Assembly: GCA_022818135.1 (NCBI GenBank)
Contig: JAFMSR010000017.1
Location: 16,473,237 to 16,537,236, forward strand
Source: Saxidomus purpurata
Taxonomy: Eukaryota; Mollusca; Bivalvia; Venerida; Veneridae
Direction: 5' to 3'
DNA: 64,000 nucleotides
Position numbers and translations under genes: made by a program. The notes under the pieces are model-generated. The model was not told the origin of the DNA, ran no database searches, and saw only the letters and a program-made list of their open reading frames with translations. Positions within the stretch are counted from its first letter, which is position 1, and every line of letters starts with the position of its first letter. Below, piece by piece: positions 35,945 through 47,368 of this stretch.

Positions 35945-36118
35945 CTCCATAAGGACAGCTCTTTTTCCTCCGCTAGAACATCAGAAGAAGACTGTTGAGC
36001 AACTGTATAAATTGTAGATTCAATTTCACGTTCGCGCTTCTTTATTGTTGTTGCACTAGGCAGTGATATGTTGAGCTACGTTTGAAATCTGAGTTTCACC
36101 AACACCAGCGTTCAGCAT
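35945..36118 (-). mobile_element. Transposon-associated ORF fragment
   Basis: On the minus strand: MLNAGVGETQISNVAQHI, then after a one-base frame change near 36060, PSATTIKKREREIESTIY and DVLAEEKELS. I associate this wording (LNAGIGETxxNN...KxRERE) with transposon-linked ORFs common in molluscs and cnidarians, possibly Mutator-related; this is from memory. Frameshifted and short, so inactive. Confidence 0.4.
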
Positions 36119-36686
36119 GGCTGAAATATTTGTTCATAATAGTCCAAATAGTACCAGAGCTACAGAGATGTCTAATATCACTTTTTGCGGCATTTTCCGT
36201 GGACAAAATGGCAGTAGGGGAGCTCGATACCAATGACAAACTTAATTAGCGGGAGGTTTAGTTTTTACAAGTAAGATATCTCACCCAAACGACTATGCAG
36301 CTCAGTGAACTTATCTACTGCGCACAAATGATAACGGTTATACATATGTTAAACGGAGTGGGGTAGTTTCAACCCATATAAAATTATCTGTATCTGTATA
36401 ACATGTAGCATAAACTCGGGACATAGGACTATCTAAGGATGTTGTCGTCGTAGTACATATTATTTCATATACTAGCAATACTTTTGTTTCACATGTGTGT
36501 GTTATGGAGAAAGAACGAAAAGCCTGAAATCGGGTTTTACCATTTTGCATAAAAAGAAGGAAAGACAAAATGCGCTACCCTTTATCTGTAAATTTTAAAA
36601 AGATATTCTGAAGTCTAAATTTTAATGTTAATATCTGGTAAAAATGATTTTTAATGAACAGGTTACATGTAAAAATGTATGTTTAC

Positions 36687-36696
36687 CTGCTGCCAT
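36687..36696 (-). CDS. Alternative first exon, start codon MAA
   Basis: The minus strand reads ACAAAGATGGCAGCAG|GTAAAC: an ATG followed by two Ala codons and a phase-1 donor, matching the phase-1 acceptors downstream (34981, 26490, 25433). The AAGATGGC context resembles the YY1-type element that overlaps start codons in many animal promoters. An upstream ATG (36728) is open but leaves in phase 0, so it would be an overlapping upstream frame. The 5' UTR probably extends to about 36800. Confidence 0.5.
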
Positions 36697-37744
36697 CTTT
36701 GTAGTGATATCGAAGCAGTGACAACCATCGTCTTCGGTTACTTTATGCCGCTTGCCGCTTGTGACTGCTGTAGTGAAACTGCACTGCCGGCTCTTGACAA
36801 CAAAGAACGATGCTAGCCGATATTTGGTTTAATTTATAATGTCTGCCAAATGTAACGACGAATTAATGTTCTCACATATTCTGATCCGCGAAATACCCGA
36901 GCTCTATTATTCGACGCCCGTTCCTCCATGAAGATTGATTGTTTTTTACAATCACCTGAAGCATCGACTTCACTTTGGACAGGCACTAGATTGGACTCAC
37001 TCTTTAAAGATTATACGGAACGGCCTCTCTTTCGAAAAGCCGTCACGTTTATTTAAATTAACTTCCGGAACGGTATGTGAAGTCACTAAACGTCGTGCAT
37101 ATACTTTTGCGCCTTTTTACAAGTAAAACTGGGACAACAATTTGATTGTTTTACACTGTGAACATTGATCGTATCTCATTTTTTTGTTTTACGTCATATA
37201 TGACAAAGTATAGTCATATTTTCTCTTCTACAACCTTTTGCAAAAGGATTGACTTCGATTACCTTACGATTTTATTTGATAATTTGAGTAAACTACTATG
37301 TGGTGGCAATATATCAAAATTTAAGGTCAGAACAACGCACATTCGAGCAGATATACAATTTGTACTTCTAAATTAGATTTTTAACTGTTTGGTTTAACCT
37401 AATATGATATCATACATTTTCACGTCTTATTGTTTTTGCCTAAAAATGAAAAAATAGTCAATAGATTATGTTTCCCGACATTAATTTCACTGTTTAACTT
37501 GAACCAACGTTTTTTATGACGGAAGAGAAAGTTGGTGACTATTATATCTTTGATATTTTAATGGAAAGGGACACATTACATTCCCTCCAACAAGCGAACA
37601 AGCAGTTTCATTCATGATAAAATATCTCTTTTAATCTAAAGTTATTTCCGTAAAGTTCAATACAAAGCGTATTTTACAAAATACAATTGTTGTTTCCCTA
37701 CTGTTGTAAGGCGACACTACCTGAATTCAAAAGCAGCACCTTAC

Positions 37745-37798
37745 CTAATTGGTGTTTATTCCACGAATCGGGTTCTGAAAATATTCGACGCAGTTTAT
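37745..37798 (-). CDS. 54-nt phase-1 exon
   Basis: Between TTTTCTTTCAG and TTAG|GTAAGG, both near consensus. Phase 1 in and out, reading KLRRIFSEPDSWNKHQL. Charged, with an RRxxSEP-like phosphorylatable motif (inference). Confidence 0.65.
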   Translation of the reverse strand: MNCVEYFQNPIRGINTN

Positions 37799-37881
37799 CT
37801 GAAAGAAAATATATGATAACCTTAATGCTTCATTTAGTAGGCAATTACCTGTAACAAATGTAAGCGTAGAGGAGTATTCAC

Positions 37882-37908
37882 CTAGAGGTTCACATTTTAC
37901 GTAATTGT
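37882..37908 (-). CDS. 27-nt microexon
   Basis: Between CTTGTTTCAG and CTAG|GTGAAT. Phase 1 in and out, reading NYVKCEPL. It lies 83 bp upstream of the next exon, a very short intron, so the pair is probably spliced together or regulated jointly. Confidence 0.55.
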
Positions 37909-37969
37909 CTGAAACAAGAGACGTTTACTATCATACGGAGACTAAACAGCATTACTTCTTTAATTGTAT

Positions 37970-38790
37970 AGGTTATTGAACGAGCTTTCGAGTTGTTCCC
38001 GCCTAATCAACGAGTTCAAAGTAATATTTCGCCATACAATTTCAAGAGCCTTTTTATTATATACTTTCATATACTTTCAGATACTTGAATATGAACAAAA
38101 TGACATTCTGTGAGCAAAAAAACAATAAATGAGTCTTGAAACTTCTCAGACAATTAGCGTACTATTTTTCTATGTACAATTTCTTTATTGCGTATTAATA
38201 GACTCCATTCAATAGTGTTGTTTGTTCGTGGCGTCATTTAGTAGAAGAAACGCTGACGTCAATTATACGGTAAGAAATTTCAGTTGCCGTCCGCCAACTT
38301 GTTTTGAAAAAACGCAAGACTTTTCCTACCGATGCAGGTTTGTACTTTGAAATGTGAATAAGTCAACTTGATGTACATTCCTAAAATGCTTTTTCTTTCT
38401 TCTGACTACATGCAAAACATCATTCCTTTTCTTTATCAATATTTGGCTGATATGCGTACCAGTAACTTTCGTAAGCAGAACTTGTATTGCGTGCCCTAGA
38501 AAATTCGAACCTTTTTAAAAATGAATCTCTTTTACGTCTGCTCTTGAAAATGATTAAAGAATTTTTCTTTAGACCGAAGTTTATTCAATTGTAAAAAATA
38601 TCAAACTGCGACAAATAAACCTCATTAAAACGATATTTGCAAACAAATAAAATAGTCCGTGCAGCTGACCGCTAGGACCGCCCGCCCTTGCAAACGTTCA
38701 GTATCATTCCTTGCCAACGTACAGTACCGTAGCATACTAAACGAACTCTCCAAGGCAACGTGAACTGGGTAATATGAAAGTATTTAATAA
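37970..38790. repeat. Direct repeat copy 2
   Basis: Second copy of 34531-35255 at about 3.45 kb spacing, same orientation, diverged mainly by point changes and small indels. The first roughly 60 bp (37981-38036) are inverted relative to copy 1 while GGTTATTGAAC before them is not. Confidence 0.88.
38460..38495 (-). CDS. 36-nt microexon, repeat copy 2
   Basis: Acceptor AATTTTCTAG, donor ACTG|GTACGC. In phase 1 it reads HAIQVLLTKVT, one residue different from the twin at 34946-34981. The two copies could be mutually exclusive or both included; phase allows either. Confidence 0.5.
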
Positions 38791-39879
38791 ATAGTAATAC
38801 TATATAAGAAATTAGTATTTAATTTAAACGAGTTTTAACGATATGAAAATATCTTCAGATCGAAGACGCATTCGTTGATAACACAATGTATGAAAAGCTA
38901 AAGGTAATTGGCCCCAAACAACCAAATTTCGTATAACTTACAATTAATCGCTGCTAATTTTTCAATGCAAAATATACTTATATACATATGATGGAAAAAT
39001 TTTAAACAATTAAAATAGTTTTAACTTTGTTTGATCAGTGCACATTAGACATTTCTTTTTGTCTTCTATATCTGCTATTGCCAATAACACGGTATATAAA
39101 AAAGGTACGCGTAAGTTTATGTCAAAAGCTAAAATCAACTTGTTTCATTGCAGCAATAACATTGCTTTCAACCTTTCAAATTATTTAGTAGACTAAATGA
39201 AATAACATAGTGTTCCTACTGAATGTAACGCCTTTAATGGCTTGTGTAAATTGTTTAATCGATCTACATTAAAAAAATAGAAAAGGATGTAGAAAGTAAA
39301 GCAAATACTGATATCAACAGCCAATAATCAAACAATTTCAGACTTAGCAATGTACATACATTTTGTATACTATGCCTTTAAACTAAGTTGAAGTATTCTA
39401 TAAGTATAAATATGATCTACTCTATTCATCAGTATTGGTTGGCTATTACTCTCCTGATGTTCTTGCTTTTCGCATGGACAAGATACATGAAAAAGGAGAA
39501 ATTAATGTATATCATGTATATAGTAAAGCATAACTTTAATCTGTAATTATTATAAACATGGGTATCTATTCATTTATTTGCATCGAATTATTTGCATAGT
39601 TATATTTGTAACTACTGTACCCATTGTTTTATTATGTATAGATGTATAATATGTTCATGGGTATTGGCTGGAGGCCTGAATCATAATAATAAATGATTTC
39701 GATTTCGTTTATGCCGATTTCGGATGGCTTCAACAGCTATAGGGATCAGGGAGTTTATAAAACTTTCCAAATGTTTGACGCCTACATGTTTACGTTTTAT
39801 ATCCATTTTTCTAAACGTTTTATAGCTACAAAAACGCACGGCTAATAGGCCTTATAATTTAACACAATATACTCTTTAC

Positions 39880-39939
39880 CTCTATAATACTCGAGTTCCA
39901 ATTCCTCTAGCTCATGATTAAGTTCGGTATGGTAACGCT
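39880..39939 (-). CDS. 60-nt phase-1 exon, acidic helix
   Basis: Between TTTTGCATTTTCAG and AGAG|GTAAAG. Phase 1 in and out, reading RYHTELNHELEELELEYYR, a Leu/Glu heptad-like helix (coiled-coil candidate). Confidence 0.65.
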
Positions 39940-40413
39940 CTGAAAATGCAAAAACAAAATCGGAGAAAAATGATATTTGTTTAAATCTGCTTTTAACCAT
40001 AACCGTACACGTGACATTCAATAACATCTTATTATACCCCACACATCGCTGAATAAACCTTGATAAGCACATGTATACAAAAGAAGCTTATGCCTTTCTA
40101 TTTTATGAAACATCAGCATAAATGTCGGTCCATGAAGCTTATCTTAAATTGACATAGATCCCATTGCAAAACAACAATTTGACAAATTGTTAGAAAACTG
40201 ACCAAACATGTCTTATTTGAAATGATAAGTATGTTACATGTATTAAATGATCAAAATAGCTTTTCTCGTTTATTACATGTACAAATCATTATGACCTTAG
40301 TTATAATAAGATCCATAGCGCTATACGAATTACTGGAATGTTTCTTTCACTTTCTAATGATTTAAAGCTCATGATAACTCATCGTAATAACTATGTGCTA
40401 ATCGGGTTATACC

Positions 40414-40928
40414 TTTTACAGAGGGTCGGACGTTAACGATGTATCTCGGGGCTTTAAGAGAGACTTTGATGTAGTTCTAGTCCAAATGGCAGAAATTTAA
40501 TTTTTTTTTCGGGGGGAGACAGATAAGAAAATTGGTAAGGAAATGTTTATTTTTAATTTTAATCGAACTTTTATCATGTCCTTCGTATAGCCACATGAAA
40601 TATATGAAATCGTCACACCCGTTTTGGATCGTGGACCTAAAAATAAAAAAGTTATTGAAGGGATTAACTGGTCGGTAGTGTTTATGTTTGGATTTTCCGC
40701 CGTTTTAATCGAGCTAATTTGAATGCATTTCGTATAAACATGATGCGATCCATTGTTATGTAATGTGTGCACGTTTCCAATACGAACTGTCGCCGATTTT
40801 TAAACTTTAAACCGATTTCGATGTAGATCTATCTCGGGCCGTTTTAAGACGATTTGATGTATTACCGAATCATCAAATTCTCGCTTAAAGCCCCGAGATA
40901 CATCGTTTACGTCCGACCCCCTGTTTTA
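40414..40928. mobile_element. MITE with about 55-bp TIRs and TTTTA target duplication
   Basis: The element spans 40419-40923. The left end CAGAGGGTCGGACG and onward through AACGATGTATCTCGGGGC is mirrored at the right end, with few mismatches over about 55 bp. TTTTA at 40414-40418 is repeated exactly at 40924-40928. The interior has no coding capacity. CAG...CTG termini plus a 5-bp duplication suggest a non-autonomous hAT-type (5-bp TSD group) element; superfamily is inference. Confidence 0.9.
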
Positions 40929-40929
40929 T

Positions 40930-43515
40930 CTGCTTCAAAGTGCCGCATTTCTCGATAGTATAGTTTCATACAGGGACGTGTTACACTAGCTAAAATCCGA
41001 TACAACTTTTAAGTGGAAGATTCTATTATAAATAACCGTTCAAAATAGGGGTGTACCATATACCTAAGTAGCCAGGTATCGATCGATAAATACAGCGTGT
41101 ACTACCCGACCTGTTTTGTGAGTTGCATTGTTTTAAAAAAACGTAATACATCTCAATGCTGTTTAATAACAATATAGGTACTTTCCGTGACTGAATAGAA
41201 TACGATCGCACATCTTGAAAATTTAGAATCTAACTTCAAACATTATTTTAAAACGATAATATTAAAATCCCATCCTTACAGTGTCAATGTAAAATAGACA
41301 TATTTAAATAGATCTGTACTGTACAGGTATTTTAAAAGTATGGTGTGAACAGGTATCCCTTATACAAAAAGAGTGGCATCAGAATGTGATCGAAAGAGTA
41401 CAAAAGTTATTCTTTCACGGTTTTGTTTGTACTCGTGTATACAAGTTATTACATACATGAAGTAAATTCCGTGAATGTCTTGTGATTACACCAACTTGCG
41501 CGCAGCTAGTGAGTTGATAAGTCATAGAACTGTTACACAAAATATTGTCATAATAATGTAGTGTGTAGCCAATGACACTGAAAAAAAATTTGCACGCGAG
41601 AGTAAATATAGCGGTCACACTGACGACATGTACTTTGTAACGTTCTAGCTGGAGTCGAAAGCATTCAGTTTTTAATCACAAATAGTTTGTCGTTTTCCCG
41701 TCGTTTTATTGTAATGAAATTCGTTAGCATATGTTTTCTTTAGCATTGATTGTATGTTTTACATCAAAACGTAAAGTAAAAATATATAGTGAGTTAAAAC
41801 GTGATAACATGGTCTCGCTGCACAACATGATGCTGTCAAGTTTGGTCGATGAACATTCACAAATTTCCATATTTTCATCACGTATAATACGTGTTCATAT
41901 TAATGAAATGAGCAAATTGTATATGAGATGAAATTACTCGTCTGCCATGTCTGTCGTTTCATTTTCATGTCCATATTTTGTTGATTTGAATTTTTTTCTG
42001 AGACTCATTAACCCTAACTCTTTCCCAAAAATAAAAGGATATGAGAAGCCAAAGGCTTTCAAAGTAAAACGAAAAGTTTCGTGTTCACTGTCGGGCTGGC
42101 ACTACAGGAAGACTGGAAATATTGATTTCACAGAAAAGAAATTTCAATATAGAACAAGTAAAGATTTCGGCAGTCAGGTAAATTTGTCAGAAGCCGAGTA
42201 CGACATAAGTGTTTGAATAGATAAAAAGTGCTGCGAATCAAATTATCAATTTCGGAAAAACATTTTCTTCTCATTTTGGCAAACATGGACAAGACGATGT
42301 GAAAAAGGCATTTTATGAAAGAAGTATCATATGATCGTTGAATATGTAGGACGGCGTACTGCACTTTTAACGAAAATTAAACAGCTAATACTATTCGTTA
42401 TATCTTAAAGCACAGAATTGTATAAATATTGTCATTCGCATAAAGACAATCCAAACAAGGCTTAAGAATATGCACCCAAAACTGTTCTTTTCGGTTTTAT
42501 ATTTTAAAAAAAGTGTATCATGACTTTGTTAGATACTAGTTCTAGCATAAAGTTCCGGGAACATAATGCATTTATAATAATTCATGGATTTACGGTAGCG
42601 ATTTAGATTATCAGCAAGAGATATCATTGAATCATTCACAACGAAATGACCCCTGCCCCTGAATCACCGCAGGAATACTACAAATGTAAAATTATATATA
42701 TATTTTTATTATATATAGTTGAGTATTACGGATATTTCATACTGAACTTGAATTGGAACAAGCTACGCTTTTCTGATCTCACGGGATAAACTGAGGTGTA
42801 ACCTCACGACTTTGTGTATCACGGGTTTGAGAAGCTATCGTTTGGTAATAAATGACCCCAACGCCAATGATCTGTTGCTTCAAAACTTTCTGAACTCTAT
42901 GCCGCTACGCCAATTATACAGAAAACATTTATGTCAAATTTAGGTAAAAGTATCGTTTTGTTCTCATTCATGCAGATCGTTTTCTGGTTCTGTCACTTTC
43001 GAGTATCAGAATATTCGGACGTAGCCAACGGACTGGTGATTGGACAGTGCATAAACTGCCACATGTAGTTACTTTCCGGGCCATGTACAGTACATGCAAA
43101 CTGGCTGAAATAGAGATTAAAGATAGCACTTGTTCAGGTATTTTTGAATCATGAATTCTTGACAAGTCCACTAAAATAGTCCAGTGGTTAAGATTGCTTG
43201 TCAGAGTTTTTTTATGTCACGCTAATAACGTGAATAGTTGAGAAAGACCACACTGTCTTTCGGAGGATAAAGTATTTTACTAAATTGTCAATCACTAGCG
43301 ATTTTGAATCCGCTGAAATCTTTTTACCTTGTACATACGATCTGTTACATTTTCTTGTCTTCATTTTGTAATAAATGACGTAAAGAAATGTTTAAATCTA
43401 AGCACATGTACTAACGGTGTGAATGTACTAACGACACCCCTATTTTATGCGGTCATTTTATAATGGATTCTCCCACTTTATGAATCGACAGATGTATCGG
43501 TTTTTTGTCAGAAAG
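40930..43515. other. Intron/intergenic stretch
   Basis: No supported gene. An ORF at 41947-42216 (plus) ends near a donor-like CAG|GTAAAT at 42178 and has a basic, coding-like part (KIKGYEKPKAFKVKRK) but no clear acceptor or partner exon. An (AT)-rich simple stretch lies at 42693-42720. Confidence 0.45.
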
Positions 43516-43519
43516 AATA

Positions 43520-43949
43520 CTCCCCACCACCACAAAATGAGGTGAAAAGAAATTGTGGGGAGCACACTTCCGAGGTGGTGGGGTTCTACAAAATAAACAA
43601 GAAATGTGAGTATGACTTTTGTAAATTTTGTTTTAAATTATTTTGTTGAAGAACTTTCAAAAATCGGGCAATGTAGTTAACAATAGAAATGTTGAGACTA
43701 CCGTTTGCACGAACTGTGGAAACCAAATTCCATCAATTGTAGTCTCTTAAACGTTTATAAGTTGGCGAAAATCTCGATTTTCAGTAACCAAAGTTAAACT
43801 ATCCTTATTTTTTTGTGTCCCAAATCCCGTTTTCCGAATAAATGTTACAAAAGTCATTCTCACATTTCTTGTTTATTTTGTAGAACCCCACCATCACGGA
43901 AGTGTGCTCCCCACAATTTATTTTCACCTCATTTTGTGGTGGTGGGGAG
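43520..43949. mobile_element. Foldback/MITE with 105-bp terminal inverted repeats
   Basis: Arms 43520-43624 and 43845-43949 are reverse complements with only a few mismatches, from CTCCCCACCACCACAAAATG at the outer edge to ATGACTTTTGTAA at the inner edge. The interior contains a nested inverted repeat (GAGACTAC near 43692 / GTAGTCTC near 43740). No ORF. No clear target duplication. Confidence 0.92.
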
Positions 43950-45355
43950 AGTTAACCACCCGTGGTATAAGCGTAGTTAAACTTATATGAAATGCTGCAG
44001 ATCAATGGCCACGGCTGTATATCAAGTATTAGTACACCTTTAGGCCATGGTCAAGATCAGCACCATTCACTCAGTGTTTACCGTGTATATTCATGTACCA
44101 TACTTTTAACGTAAATGTGCTGCATTGATAATTAAATATAATGTGCTTTTTATTCTAACAGGTTCTCATTCATATGATGTTATCATAATTTAAAATCTTA
44201 AAATCACCATGCAGAATTTTATTGAAATAGACTTTACTTATCCAAAAAGTTGATACGAACAACATAATGAATATTGGAAAACGGTAAATAGAAAAGGCGG
44301 AAAGAGTTTTATTCCATTGGAAGGAGGTATGGGAACCAACAGCACCTGCAACGATACGTTTCAGCACAAAAATAAATATTTTAATATTATTAATGTAGTA
44401 AGAATTGCATCACATATATCTCAGTCCCAATGTTTGAATCATGCCGCCACAGTAGTGATTTCGTGTTAAGAGGTTATATTTCCTTTGCTTATAAGAAAGT
44501 GACGTTTGTTTTCGTGCAAGCGAGATAAAAACGAGCATGAAATTCAAACAAAAACCTAATTGTTGACAATGCGGGACTAGTAACTTTCGCAATGATGGGA
44601 CTATTTAACTATTTAAAGATACAATATCCAAAAGAAAGACGTGTTATGTTTTTTAAAAGCCTTAAAATACGTCGTTAAATATGATGATTGGCAAGCAATG
44701 TGTTCTCAAATTTCCAGCGACCATTGTAAAATATTTAACAAAGGTACATGTATATAGAAACTTAAAAAGACCTGCCAGCGGGTGGTCTATTTCCTGATTT
44801 GCCGAAAACATCCAAACGTTTAAGTTTATATCTCTGCAGTCTTGCAAAAGTGGCAGTTCATTCTTGCCAAAGTCTGAATTACACTTTAGCTAGAAATTAT
44901 ACACAGTGCATATGTGCAGAACATGTTATCATTCGATATATTTCGCAAAACTATATCCTATTGTTGACTAAATCTAAACAAAGTTTGGCCATATTTCTCT
45001 AACGCTGGCATGAGAAAACAACATTATAACAGGAAATATATCACACAATCATTGTATAAAACAAGTTCTGTATAGAAAAGTAATTCGTTGTAATGAAATA
45101 ATTGATGCTCATAGCCGAAGCTGAACCACCAGCTCAGATAAATTGACAAGTTCTCCAGAAAGAACAAATAAGGACTCAAATATGCTAAAACAAACTGTTA
45201 AAGTTGACTGTAATTTGTTACACGCTAACGTATTTTTATTACAAACGGCCCGCTTTGCTGGATTTGAAAGTAACCTCAGTAAACTGATTTTTTTTTCAGA
45301 CACTGATACTTTATAAGAGATAACTGTAATATATATACGAAAGTTTTCAACAAAC
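43950..45355. other. Stretch with one weak exon candidate
   Basis: Minus 44772-44833 (acceptor AAGACTGCAG, donor GGCAG|GTCTTT) is open in two frames, but its donor is poor and its phases do not fit the neighbours. Nothing else supported. Confidence 0.35.
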
Positions 45356-45361
45356 TGTTAC

Positions 45362-45388
45362 CTATATCTCTGCGTGGCCCCTTCCAAA
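45362..45388 (-). CDS. 27-nt microexon, most 5' member of the chain seen
   Basis: Excellent acceptor (GCTTTCTTCTACAG) and a donor TATAG|GTAACA. In phase 1 it reads WKGPRRDI, and the join to the 39939 exon gives ...RRDI-E-RYHTEL..., a smooth charged helix. Phase 0 would hit a stop. Confidence 0.5.
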   Translation of the reverse strand, partial: FGRGHAEI

Positions 45389-45389
45389 C

Positions 45390-47300
45390 TGTAGAAGAAA
45401 GCATTTTCCCTTCAACAAGTAGTTAAATGCTCAAAAACGTCGTACGAAATGGCAAGTTTTGTCGTTTTCAAACTTGCTCAATGGCAATCTCAGCTTCCGG
45501 GTTCACATATTCCATCTGACAATGTATATTTTCCATTAATTACGCCGTAGACAAATTCGTAGTTTCTGTATTTATCAACAAACAAGTCTTCAGCAGATAT
45601 ATTAGAAAGATTTTAAATTCAGTCGATTACACTTTGACACTGGCACAATATAAATTTGTTTTACGTATTAACTTTATTTAAAGACATTTGCCTATTGTAA
45701 TTTACCATGACCTCAAGTAAATTTGAAAGAACGCATAAAGAAATTAACGACCGTTAGATTCTTTTGGACTCTCCTGTTTGATTGACAAATACGAAGTGAA
45801 CTGTAAAACAATCCTGACTACATTGTTTTGTTTTCTTTTGTTTTTATTTTTTCATTTCTTTTTTTATTTCATTATATGCATATATGTACACGTAATGTCT
45901 TTTAACAATTATTCAATTATATTCTTTTAGAATGCAGCACTGTGTCGTGACATTGCATCACAACTACATGTATATTAAATCATTTCGTTTAATCTTATAA
46001 CATGACGCCATATGACATCATGATTTCATTTCAACAATTTCCATAATGTTTTTCAATACATTTTTTTCATCACATCACTTCTGTATCTTAACATAAACAA
46101 TCACAATTCCATCAAATATCATCACAACAATAAAACAAGTAGGTGAATAACTGGAATGAAGTTTTCATCGGTTTTGACCTATATTTACGTAATTTATGCA
46201 GCAGCATTACAAGGAATCTAAATGTGCATTGTCTTAAAAACGTCGAAAGCGAAAAAAACACGCCAAGTCGGCGATACTTTCTGTTGTGGTTTTATGTTTG
46301 GTTTAAGATATTCTTTGCTAAGAAGATGGAAAATAAGAACGACTTCCTGACTACATTGTTGATCAATCCAATTTTAATGTCTATAGTCAGGATAGCTTCA
46401 GACTTTAATACCGAAAGTCTGGATTCTGATTCAAATGCCCTGATAACAAATGTGTTGACGTTATAATACAATGCGATTTTTAAAACAAAATTAATTGCAT
46501 GTACTTTGATAACTTCGAAAGGTTACTCTGTCAGATGTTCGAATTTATTTTTAAAGTGGTGTGATCATTGATGCTTCAGTGGAACGCATCATTAAATTTT
46601 TTTTTAAAAATGTGCGCGACAATTGCTACTTTCTTTCTTATGATCTTTTTGTATTGTTATTCTTTGAAAAAGAAAAGTAGCAATTTAAATCAATATTTAT
46701 TATCTTTTAGAAATATATTCACACGATATGAGTTTGATACCATTTTCCTATACTTTTTCAAAATATTTCGAATCTGTTCAGTACTTCATCTACATGTATC
46801 CAAATTTTGTCAAGAATATATTCCTACAAGACTCCTGGCGGTGTCTAGAATTAGCTGTTTTCTCTTGCAAATTGCAATAACCTCAAATAAGGTATGCAAG
46901 AAAATGGATCTTACATGGCCTACTGTGGAAGACTTGATTGTCCCTACCTTAGGGCAAGTGGGGGAAAGTCGCAGCCTCGTTTCGCTTGGTTCCTTTCATC
47001 CCCACACTTTCCTTGTGGTCAGAACAATCCAGTCCTCCATAGAAGGCCATGACAGATCCTTGTAACCATTTGAGTAACATTGCTTTTGTATATAGAACAC
47101 AGTCTTGTGGGTTAACAGGTCACCAGCATGTTTCTTTCGTGACAAAATAATTGCAAATCTACATCTAGTCCCACTTTGGGAGTGGCAGGCATATAGAGAA
47201 CATCAGACAAGTCCGAACAGGCGGGATTTTGACAGGCCCGTTGAAACCACCACCCGAGGAATAGTCTAAGCTTAGAAGGAATTTTCGTCTAAATATTACT
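45390..47300. other. Non-coding stretch, nothing recognised
   Basis: Plus-strand open frames 46143-46466 and 46568-47065 lack domains and splice borders. Confidence 0.45.
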
Positions 47301-47303
47301 TAC

Positions 47304-47368
47304 GTCTGATAGTCCTCCGTCTCTTGGGTTTTGTATGGAGCTACAAGCTTCAATGTTGGGTTTAAGAC
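47304..47368 (-). CDS. Exon candidate
   Basis: A 65-nt segment between TTAAATAACAG and AGAC|GTAAGT (strong donor). Open in two frames: phase 0 (VLNPTLKLVAPYKTQETED...) and phase 1 (LKPNIEACSSIQNPRDGGLS...). Neither leaves in the phase needed by the 45388 exon, so it may belong to another transcript. Confidence 0.4.

Larger units (their letters stand above)
16338..45388 (-). other. Main minus-strand gene: microexon chain ending in a GDSG trypsin-like domain
   Basis: Gene model assembled by eye. In transcript order the exons are 45362-45388, 39880-39939, 38460-38495, 37882-37908, 37745-37798, 34946-34981, 26386-26490, 25332-25433 (optionally 23362-23428), 22020-22195, 19229-19692 and 16338-16988. 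An alternative first exon lies at 36687-36696 and upward. Every small exon can be read with phase 1 on both sides, so any of them can be skipped or duplicated without breaking the frame. The encoded protein would have a variable Ser/Pro/Glu-rich N-terminal part built from tiny modules, an acidic helical segment (22020-22195), then a trypsin-like fold with GDSGA. I do not recognise the protein family. The 5' end may extend to the exon candidates at 47-51 kb. Two exons need a one-base correction (see findings), so the copy may be a pseudogene or carry sequencing indels. Confidence 0.55.

Noticed and set aside
43350..43375. 14-nt segment between AACAG and GTAAAA (minus)
   Set aside because: Too short and breaks the phase of the chain.
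46143..47065. Two plus-strand ORFs (107 and 165 codons)
   Set aside because: Long for the region, but the second is Phe/Leu-rich in the way AT-rich random sequence is; neither has splice borders or motifs.
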